Of a stretch of DNA of 44,522 nucleotides, positions 1 to 10,300 are shown piece by piece. Made by a program: the position numbers and the translations under genes. The notes beneath the pieces are model-generated. The model made no database searches and was not told where the DNA came from. It was given only the letters and a program-made list of their open reading frames with translations. Numbering within the stretch: position 1 is the first letter of the stretch; each line of letters starts with the position of its first letter. Source of the stretch: Gardnerella vaginalis 1500E (GTDB lineage Bacteria; Actinomycetota; Actinomycetes; Actinomycetales; Bifidobacteriaceae); the NCBI RefSeq assembly GCF_000263595.1, contig NZ_ADES01000013.1, positions 1-44,522 of the forward strand. Reading direction: 5' to 3'.

Positions 1-868
1 TGTTGACGCATCCAAAGCTAAGGATGTGGTGACTGAGCCGATGAATTTAGGAGACGAAACGGCTTATCTTGTAACTCGAGCAGGCTCTTTCGTTGGCAAA
101 TGGTGCACGAAGAGTGGCGATTGCATCAATCTTATTCCGTGTCTTTATGAGAGTGAGAAAAAGTGGGAAAAAGACGAAAAAAGTATTACAGAACTTATAC
201 CGGCAGATATTGCAGATAAAAACGGCAAAATACCTGATAAAAATAGCGAAGGCTATATGAATTATAATGGCGTTCTCTATTTGAGTTCATTAGGCCAAGA
301 TCCTACGGATTACGCTGTATTTGATAAGAATCTTCCAAATAGTTCAATGATGAGAAATCATCTTATTTCTGGTGATACTGGTGCTGTTGAACTGTATGCT
401 GGAGGTTTTATTGCGCAATGCGGCAATCAAGATGCTCCTATTTATGGCGGTGGATTTACATGTCTGAATGGAAAATACGTCCAATTTCCAGATAATGATC
501 CAGAAGAATATGAAAGAATTCATGACGATCCAGGCTACGGCATTGGTTACTACTACACAATGCAGGATTTTATGGTTGTTGTACCTGTTGGTGCGAAGTT
601 CGATAAGCTTGTAAATAGTGGATATTTCGTTGGAAAAGTTGAAAATAAGCCGGATTTGACACGACCATTTATTTTGCGCAGGAATCCTAAGCTTTACAAA
701 GAAACACGCAAGGATTTGCCTGCCGGCGGAGGCGATTGGATTAATCCCTTTGTACCTACAGAGCGTAGCCGCGCAGTTCCGTTCGCACCCGCCCCGGATG
801 ATTCGAACGCGTACTATCTTGTGGAAGAACCTTTCGACTGGTCTTCGATTCCTGGCGAATCGCTGTAA
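1..868 (+). CDS. 3' part of an unrecognised protein gene (5' end outside window)
   Basis: The reading frame is open from the first bases of the window, so the GTG at 26 is probably not the start and the gene begins upstream. About 288 codons are visible, ending in TAA at 866–868. The visible part is soluble-looking, rich in Asp, Gly, Asn and Tyr, with no membrane segment. Five cysteines occur in the contexts GKWCTKSGDC, IPCLYE, AQCGNQ and FTCLNG, which could form disulfides if the protein is exported. The C-terminus is rich in Pro and acidic residues. I do not recognise the family. A hairpin-rich region follows the stop. The next gene, a giant adhesin, lies 520 bp away with its own promoter, so co-transcription is unlikely. 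Confidence refers to the gene being real. Confidence 0.75.
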   Translation, partial: VDASKAKDVVTEPMNLGDETAYLVTRAGSFVGKWCTKSGDCINLIPCLYESEKKWEKDEKSITELIPADIADKNGKIPDKNSEGYMNYNGVLYLSSLGQDPTDYAVFDKNLPNSSMMRNHLISGDTGAVELYAGGFIAQCGNQDAPIYGGGFTCLNGKYVQFPDNDPEEYERIHDDPGYGIGYYYTMQDFMVVVPVGAKFDKLVNSGYFVGKVENKPDLTRPFILRRNPKLYKETRKDLPAGGGDWINPFVPTERSRAVPFAPAPDDSNAYYLVEEPFDWSSIPGESL

Positions 869-870
869 AA

Positions 871-1053
871 CGCGCTAAATACGTAGCGCGACGACCTGCC
901 TGAGCGCTGCTATTTAGCGCGCGAAGGCAACCCTGAGCAAGCGAGGTCTGTCTTCGTCTCGATTGACGAAGGCAGGGCAGATTAGTGTGGCTGTGCTTTA
1001 GAAACTAGGTTGTAGTTGGTGTGCGCTGACGACCTGCTTAAGCATGTGCACAA
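871..1053. repeat. Hairpin-rich intergenic repeat, copy 1
   Basis: An 11-bp inverted repeat CGCGCTAAATA (871–881) / TATTTAGCGCG (911–921) follows the stop of the upstream gene, with an alternative 7-bp pairing to TAGCGCG (884–890); either could terminate it. A second hairpin pairs CTGTCTTCGTC (948–958) with GACGAAGGCAG (965–975) around a 6-nt loop. The segments 941–981 and about 1018–1043 recur in reverse orientation near 25479–25575, for example AAGCAGGTCGTCAGCGCAC and CTGCCTTCGTC. The region is therefore a member of a dispersed intergenic repeat family. Confidence 0.7.
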
Positions 1054-1390
1054 GAAACGCTACAAGTGTGATTAATTCATATGCGAATAAATTACTATAA
1101 AATGATAAAATTTTAGATAATTTTAAATAATCTGTCGTTATGACAATATTTTATACATAGAACACCCCCCCCCCGACAGAAAATTTTAAAGTTGTTAGAT
1201 ATTTAACAATAAAAAATTTATATAAACTTTAATAAAATACTGTATAATATTATGAATTGTGTGTATGCGCATAAATATTTATGCCACTATTCGTTATGAA
1301 AAAATAACGAATAAGCATAGAAAAATGGACATAAGTTTAAAATAAAACGCACTCATAAACGTGAAATTAAAACCAAAACGGGGGAACACT
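1054..1390 (+). promoter_or_regulatory. Promoter/leader region of the giant adhesin with C10 tract and leader hairpin
   Basis: This AT-rich stretch has no gene. A run of ten C lies at 1165–1174. A TATAAT -10 is at 1243–1248, with only a weak TTTATA-like -35 about 19 bp upstream. The implied transcript starts near 1255. Its leader holds a hairpin: ATTCGTTAT (289–297 of the second kilobase, i.e. 1289–1297) pairs with ATAACGAAT (1304–1312) around GAAAAA, and the stem is extended by TATGC (1280–1284) with GCATA (1315–1319). A GGGGA Shine–Dalgarno at 1381–1385 points to the ATG at 1391. Confidence 0.6.
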
Positions 1391-4300
1391 ATGGCAGATA
1401 CCACTCACAAAAAGCTCTCTAGCAAAAAAGCTACGAGCGCATTTGAAAACACATGCGCATCTTACGCAGCAAAAATGAATGCAACTTCCGTGTCTGCTAC
1501 TATGCGCAAGGTGTCATTGAGCACACTTGCCACAGTTCTTACTGCAGCCACGTGCTTGGGAGGCCAGCCAATACTCGCATCCTCTAATATTCTTCTTCCT
1601 CCAACTACAGCGGCTTTTGCATCTCAAGTGAGTAGCGCAAGCGATGATCCTAATCCTTGGCTGCATAAGCCGAATATTCTTGAGTTTCAGCGCTGGCGTT
1701 ATCAAAACAGCAACGGCGACGCAGGATACGTAGACACTAAAGACAATCTTGGCGATTATCACAGCTTAAAGAACAAGACGGATATGTATGCGTATCTCGA
1801 AAAGATCGGGAACGACCAATACCTAGTATTCGACGTGTTCTTTAACAATGACGGCAAGTCCATGCTTACATCGTCTAAAAAACAGCAATATGTGTGGCTA
1901 GTGCCTTATGCTGTTGCAGACCTAGACAATGGCAGATATAAAGGCGATACCGTAACTGATTTACGATTTGACTTCTACAAGCGCAATGACAGATCACCTC
2001 AAACGTATGCAAATCTTTCGCACGATATTACCTTGTTTAATCATGAGGCAAGCAAATCGTTCGATCAGAATTTATTTAACAACGACCGTGATTATAATGG
2101 CTCTACTTATAAGTATTCATTGAATGTTCGTAACGGAGGAAGTAGAGGACGAGATATATCCGATAACTTCCACGTTAACGAAAGAGATTTAGATGACGCT
2201 ATTAAGAAGGCTATAGCTCCTGGACCAAGCCCTTATAGCGGATACAATTACGGCATTGGTATAACAACTGTTAATGTTGATTACGCTGTACGCATGCATT
2301 GCAAGGTAAAGCTGCGCCAAGGCGTAACAACAGACGACATTCAAAACGCTTTTACTTACGCAAACACAAGCTCTTACGGAAGAAATACACATTCTGCTTA
2401 CACCTTCATTTCCGGACGAACTCACGACGAAAACTTCCCTCGCACAAAAAGCGATAATTTGCCTCCAAAGCTGTATTTTAATGGCAAGGAGCTTACAGAC
2501 GACTCCAGTAGCATTACCGTATATCAAGGTGATAAGCAAAAGATTACTTTCGGCACGTCCGATAATAGCGAAAAAGTAACTAATTTCTCTGTAAAAGGAT
2601 TCCCGGATAGCATAAAGAATGCAAACTTTGATGAGAATAATAAGGACGGTTATGACGCAACTGAAAAGAATCCTTACAAACACGAAATTAATGGCGTTAA
2701 GTTTGAGCACAAGGATGAAAAAAATAATCCAGTAAACTCCGACTACACGATTACAGTTTCTGCAACCGACGCTTCCGGCAACAAAGCAGAAAAGAATATT
2801 ACAGTACATCTTAAGAACCTGAACGAGAAGTACAAGACTCCAACCGCTACCCCACTTACTGTTGGTTGGGGGCATACGCTTACTAAAGAAGAACTAGAGA
2901 AGCAGATTCAGGACAATGATGGAAAAGGCAAGATAACTTTCGAAAAGAAGCTACCAAGTACAAAACTATCCGAAAGCCGTTTCAAACATTCTAAAAATGA
3001 ACTAAAAGTCAAAGCAAAGATTACATATGCAGATGGATCCAGCCATACAGTAGACATTCCTGTAATAGTTAAAAAACCACTCGCTTTTGATCACTTACCA
3101 AAAGGTAGCGAGAACACTGTAACCGTTGGAGATAAACTTAAACAACCAAGCGATTACATAACACTCGAAAATAATTCTGGCAATAAAGTCAAGCCGAAAA
3201 AAGTAGAATGGTACGGTGGAAAACCTAATTCCAGCACAATTGGCAACTTTAATAACACTGTCAGAGTGCATTACACAGACGGTAGCCACAAAGATACTAC
3301 TGTAACATTTAACATTAAGCCGAAAACACCTGTTATTGAAACAGATTTAACCGGTCGCGCAAAAATTAAAAACCAGAAAGTAGTAGTAAACGTCGGCACT
3401 GGGTTTATACCAGGTGCCACAAACAAAGTTACATTATACGATGCCAACAATAACGCAATTGGCTCTACTACCGAAATCAAAGACGGTAAGGCAACTATTA
3501 CTGTAGCTAATGGCATACCTGCAGGAAATGTGTATGCGATTACAAGCAGTTCATACAACAATCATCAGGATAAACATACAAATACCTTCAATTTATCTTC
3601 CGATAAAAGTGAAAATCATCAAGCTACAGAAGATAAACAAAATCCAACACTTACAGCAAACGACGCAACTGCAAAAGTTGGAGAAAACTTAATCTTTAAT
3701 CTTGAAGCAAAAGATGATATTAAAATTGACGACTTCAATATTGCAACTCCATTATTACAACTTGTAAATAATGATTTTTCACGTTTGCAGATTGATTACC
3801 AAGGAACACAAGATAATCCAAAAGATCGCAAAGTAAAAATTACGATACTCGGCATGAAGGCAAGCGAAGTTGGCGAACACAAACTCAAGTTCTCAGTTAC
3901 TGATGCAGCTGGAAACAAAACTGAGAAGGAAGTTAAGCTAACAGTTAAGCAACCTTACGAGCTAAAAGCAAATCCTATTACCGTTGACTTAGGTCATAAT
4001 CTTACTGAGGATGATGCTAAGAAAATATTTGAAAACAGCAAGAATGTTCCTTCTGGAACAACATACACTTGGGTTAATAAACCTGAAACCAACTCAACCG
4101 GACAAGAAAAGCAAGGCACAGTAAAAGTCAGCATTCCTGGAGGAGAAACTAAGGATATTGCTGTAGCTGTAACAGTTCAAGATAAAGTAAAACCAGTAAT
4201 AAAGGTGTACAAGAAAGGCCCTGGTAACACTTGGACTGAAGTAACTGAAAAGATTACTGAAGGCAAAGTAAGCTACACAAAGATTGACACATACCACGGT

Positions 4301-7300
4301 GACAAGTGCGAACTGAAAATAACAGCAACCGACAACAGTGGCAAAGTTACAGATTTGAAGATTAATAATTTAGTAGCAGGCATGTCTTCATCTGATTTTG
4401 CAACAAAGAAAGGTGTTGGTTCTGAACAAGATCCTCGAGCAATAAAGATTGCAGGAACTGTGCCGAATGGCGCGGCTGCCGTATCATACTCTAGTAATCT
4501 TATAGCAGTTGATAATTCTGGAAATCAAACAAACCTTCCAATTCGCTTTATTGTGCACACTCAAGCAGATAAATTTAACAAGATTACTCCAAAGGATATA
4601 ACTCACAACATTCCTGCTGATGGAAACAATAATAATCATCCAAAGGCTGAGGATGGTATATCGGAAACCAGCAAGAAAGACTTCCCAACCGGCACTACTT
4701 ATTCTTGGGTTAAGGAACCAGATTGGAATAAACCTGGCGAACAGAGCGAAGTTAAGATTCGCATAACATTCCCAGATGGTTCAACTCAGGAAATCAAATC
4801 AAAGCTTACTGTTACGGATACTATTAAGCCTGTTATTGAAAAGCCTGCTTTAGGAACAGCGAAGCACGGCAATATTGATCATTACTTGCTGAAAGTTCAT
4901 CGTGGACAGAAGTTTGATCTTACACTGAAAGTTCATGACAACACTGGCAAAATAGTCGGCGCAAACTTGAATGGCAAAGTAACTGAATGTGGAATTACTA
5001 GTACTGCCCTAACAGTTGACAATGCAAACAACCACAGTGTTAAAAACCCTGCTATTGTACATATAACTGGCACAGCACCAGCCGACGAAGCAACAGACCA
5101 ATATTGGAGCCGTACTGTTACTGTAACAGACGAGGCTGGTAATAAATCTGAACTCCCTATTCAGATTGCTGTGTATACAAGCGCAGAGGAACACACTGCA
5201 ACTGCTACCCGTATTACGAAACAAAACGGTAAAAGAGTAACAGAAGATGATATAAAGAAAGCAGTAACAACTAACTATAAGGTTAAAGACCCAAATAAGA
5301 AACCAGTAGTTTCTGTAAAAACTGGTCAGACTTTACCAGATGGCAACACTCCTGGAAACTCCACAATAACAGCTATTGTGACTTATCCAGATGGTTCTAC
5401 AACAGAAGTCGAAGTACCTATTACCATTAAAGAGCCAATGAGCAAGACTAATAAGCCTAATACAAAAGAGGTTGAAAAGCCTTATGGCTCTAAGAAAGAC
5501 GATATAGAAAAATCTATAACAAGTACTTCTAATGGCGGCGGAATATCTTGGCCTAATGGCAAAGTCCCTGCAGGAAATACAACAATTGAGATTTCCGACA
5601 GAACCAAGATTCCTAGCGGGACTGAACCTGGCACATACGAAGTTCCAGTAAAGATAACATATAGCGATAACTCTGTTGGATACGCAACAGTAAAAGTTAA
5701 AATTGGCGAACCACAGAGCAAGAGCTATAACCCACAAGGCAATACGATTACATTTGATTACAACTCGAAGCCAAATACAGACATATCCGGCAAAATTATT
5801 GGCGTTGGAAATGATCAAGGCATTAGCTTTGGTAAAGATATAGCCCGTCCAAAAGGCGCGAAAATTGCTATTGACAACCAGAATAATATTCCAAACGGAA
5901 CTAAAGCTGGCGATTTTACTGTTCCTGTAACAATTACATACGAGGACGGTTCAGAAGATCATACAGTTGTTAAGGTAAAAATTAACAAGCCACAAAGCGA
6001 AACAAATAAGCCAACTGTTACTAATATAACGAAGGAATATGGTAAAACAACTAACGAAGCTGAAGTAAAGAAGCACGTTACTTTTGACGGTAGTAAACCT
6101 AATCCAACTTCAGTAACTGTTGAAAACGCTAGCGATATTCCAAATGGTAAGACTCCTGGCGACGTAAATATTAACGTTAGTATCGAGTATTCTGATGGTT
6201 CTAAGTCTCACGTTACAGTAAAGGTTACTACTGGAGATCCTGATACTAAGACTTACGCACCAAGCGCAAGCGAAGTTAAGAAGAACCGTGGTGATAAAAT
6301 CACCGCTGAGGACATTCAGAAAGCTGTAAAGACTTCTACAGTTAATGGCAAGACCGCTCCAAAGGGAACAAAGGTAAAGCTTGTAAATGAAAACAACTTG
6401 CCTGATATGACTAAGACTGGTACAACTAACGTACCTGTTAAGGTCACATACCCAGATGGGTCAGAAGTTGTTCTTGAAGTTCCAGTGGTAGTTAGGGATA
6501 CTGACAAGGATATTTACACACCAACGTCTTCTACACTAGAAAAGTCTTACGGCTCAACTATTAGCGAGAAAGAAATTACTGATAAAGTAACGGTTCCACA
6601 CTTTGTTGGAGATACAACTAAAATCTCTTACAAAGTCAAGGATAAAAAGAAGATTCCAGGGATAAACTCGGAACCTGGAGCTTACAACGTACCTGTAACA
6701 GTAACTTATCCAGACGGCACAAGCGAAGATGTGGACGTAAACGTTACAATCTTGAATAAGGATTCCGACTCTTACGAACCAACCGCTACAACTCTTACGA
6801 AGAAGCACGGCGAAACGATTAGCGATGACGATATTACTAATCAAGTACGTGTGCCTAACTATCCAAGTGGTGCAGGAAAACGGCAGCCAACCAAAACCAT
6901 TAAAGCTGGAACAAAGCTTCCAAATACGAATACTCCAAGTGAAAGCTATGTGCCGGTTACTGTTACATACCCAGATGGAACTACTGACACTGTAAAAGTT
7001 CATGTGGTTGTTAAGGATACGGATGCTAATACGCATACTCCACAAGCTGCACCACTTGAAAAGAATATCGACAACGGAAAGCCTACTGAAGACGAAATTA
7101 CAAGTAAGGTTACGATTCCTACCTGGCCAAAGGACGAAACACGTAATCCAACTTACTCTATTGCTAATGGCGATAAGTCTAAGATTCCTGCTGGAGATAA
7201 GGCTGGCAAGTTTGAGGTGCCTGTAACAGTTACGTATCCGGATGGATCGTCAACCGTGATCAACGTGCCTGTAACTATTAAGGCTCCAACTGCTACAACT

Positions 7301-10300
7301 AAAGTTGTGACTGTGCCAAAGGGCGTGGAACCTAAGCCAGAAGACATGATTTCCAATAAGGATAAGTTCCCTGATGGCACGCAATTCGAGTGGGATAACA
7401 ACGAAAAACCAGACACAAACACTGAAGGTAACGGCAAGCCAGGCAAAGTTGTTGTAACAGTTCCAGGTCAATCCCCTGTGAAAGTGTCAGTTACTGTAAA
7501 CGTTGTTAACCCAAGTGCATCTGAAGTAAACGTGCCACAGGGCAAGCAATTGCCAGAAGCCAAGGATGTTATTAAGGATTCTGATAAAACGGATAAGTAT
7601 CCTAGCGAAACTACCTTCACATGGAAGCCTGAAGATAAACCGGACACAAATAATCCTGGCTCAAAGAACGGCGTTATTATTGTCACCCTCCCAGGCCAAT
7701 CCCCTGTGGAAGTGCCTGTAAAAGTGAACGTTTTACCAAAGCCAGAAGCGAAAGTTGTGAACGTCCCACAAGATGGCACACTGCCAAACGCTAAGGATGT
7801 TATTAAGGATTCTGACGATACGAGTAAATTCCCTAATGGCACTAAGTTCGATTGGGAAGATAGTGACAAACCAACTACAGATACCGTTGGAAAAAAGACA
7901 GGCGGTAAAGTAAAAGTCACTATTCCAGGCGTAAATGGCAAGTCTGGTTATACGATTGATGTTCCTGTAACTGTGAACGTAACTCCTAAGCCTACAGCGA
8001 AGGTAACCACTGTTGCTCAGAACAGCGATCCTGATCCTAAGAACAGCATTGAAAATAAGGACAAACTCCCTAAGGGAACCACCTTCGAGTGGAAGAAAGA
8101 TGCTGCTCCAAAGACCGACAAGCCAGGCACTGTTAACGGCACTGTTGTTGTAAAGATTCCAGGACAAGAACCTCAAGATGTGCCAGTAACAATTACTGTG
8201 ACACCAACACCTGTTGCAAACGACGTAACCGTGTTGCAAAAGAAGGATGGCAGCACAACTGATACCACTCCTAAGCCAGATGACTTAATCTCCAATAAAG
8301 ATAAATTAACTGGAGCAACTTTCGAGTGGAAGAAGAAGCCTGATACGTCACACGTTGGCAACCAGCCAGGCGTTGTGACTGTTAAAGTTCAAGGCGAGCC
8401 AAATGTTGACATTCCAGTCAACGTGCTCGTTGTGCCAAATCCAGAAGGCAAGACTGTGAACGTGCATGTTGGTGATTCTCCAAGCGCAGAAAACAGCATC
8501 TCCAACCAAGGTGATTTACCTCAGGGAACCACCTTCGAGTGGAAGAAAGATGCTGCTCCAAAGACCGACAAACCAGACACCACTAACGGCACCGTGCTTG
8601 TCAAGATTCCAGGCGTAAAGGATCCAGTAGAAGTCAAAGTAACAGTAAACGTTGTGGCACAGAACAAGCCATTTATCAACGATGGCAAAGCCGAAAATAC
8701 GCCAGATAAGTCTGGTAAGACAATTATTACTGGTAAAACTCAGCCAGGAAACACAGTAACTGTCAAAGAAGGCGAAAGCACTGTTGGTACTCCAGTAACA
8801 GCAGATGACAAAGGCAACTTCACTATCGAAATCGATAAGAAGAATCCTGATACAGCTCTCAAGCTTGTTCCAAGCAAGGGTGGGGTTGATGGTGACGCAA
8901 CTACTGTAACCGTCACTGCCAAGCCGCAAAAGCCAACGATTACGGTACCAACCGACGGCAACACGAGCAGCGGAAGCGTAACTGTAACTCCGCCAACTGG
9001 CGACACGACGGTTGTGAAGATTGAAATCAACGCTAAGCCAAATCATATTAACGGTCCAGAGCAGCCAGTTCGCACAATTGTTGTTAAGAAAGGTGATACC
9101 GACGGCAAGTGGAAGATTGACGGAGACGCTCCAGAACGCGTAAGTGTTGATCCGCAAACTGGTGTTGTTACTATTCCAGCAAAGGATTTGGAGGATGGCA
9201 GCACTATCACCGCAGTAGCGAAGAATGATAAGGACAAACCGTCTGATCCTGCTACTGCTGTAACTGGCTTTAAGACTCCGCAGATTAGCGGGCAAACACT
9301 AAAAGATAATCCAGATGATTCTACTAAACAAATCATCACTGGAAAGACTCTTCCAGGCGCAACTGTAACTGCTACCGACAAAGATAATAAGCAAATCGGA
9401 ACCGGTAAAGCAGATAACGATGGCAACTTCACTATTACTATCAACAAGCAAAATCCTGGATCCATCATCATCCTCACGCCAACCAAAGGCACGGGTGACG
9501 GCGCAAAAACAGGCGATAGCGTAAATATTACTGTCGGCGGAAATATTACTAAGCCAAAGATTGACACTCCAACCGAGGGTGGCACTAGCGTAACACCTGA
9601 CGAGTCTGATACTCGCGTGAACAAGGTTGTGATTACTTACACCCCAGAAGGTAGTGAAACAACCACAACGATTACTGTTGTTGCTGAAGGCGATAATCAT
9701 GAGTGGAAGATTGACGGCTCTGCACCTAACGGCGTAACTGTTGATCCGCAAACCGGAAAAGTTACGATTCCAGCAGACAAGATTAAGCGCGGTAGCACTA
9801 TTACTGCGCAATCAGAAGACAGTAGCGATACGACCGGCAATAGCAAGTCAGAAGTGGTAACTGCTAAAGTTAGCGAAAAGGAGAAGCCAACTCCGGAACC
9901 AGAACCAACGCCAGAGCCAGAACCAACTCCGACACCATCAGATAGGCCAGTTGTAATAACACCACAAAATGGTGATGAGCAAGGTTCTGCAATTGTTACC
10001 CCACCAGCAGACGCTGATACTCTAGAAATCACGTATATTCCAGAAGTCGATACAACGACTCCTGCAACAATTACCGTGGAGAAAGATAATAATGGTAACT
10101 GGACTATTAACGGTAACACTCCAACCGGCGTGACTGTTGATCCAACTACTGGTAAAGTAACGATTCCAGCAAATAAGATAAAAGACAATACTGAAGTTAC
10201 TGCGAAATCGACGAAGGGTACGTCTACTTCTCCGACTGTAACAGGCACAGCTGGAGCGAACCCAACAGTAGCTCCATCGCCTTTGCCAGCTCCAGTGCCT

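Noticed and set aside
1361..1390. GTG at 1361 as adhesin start
   Set aside because: No Shine–Dalgarno precedes it, whereas GGGGA correctly precedes the ATG at 1391.
5333..5818. Antisense ORFs inside the giant adhesin gene
   Set aside because: They arise from its repetitive composition; none has a domain or start signal.
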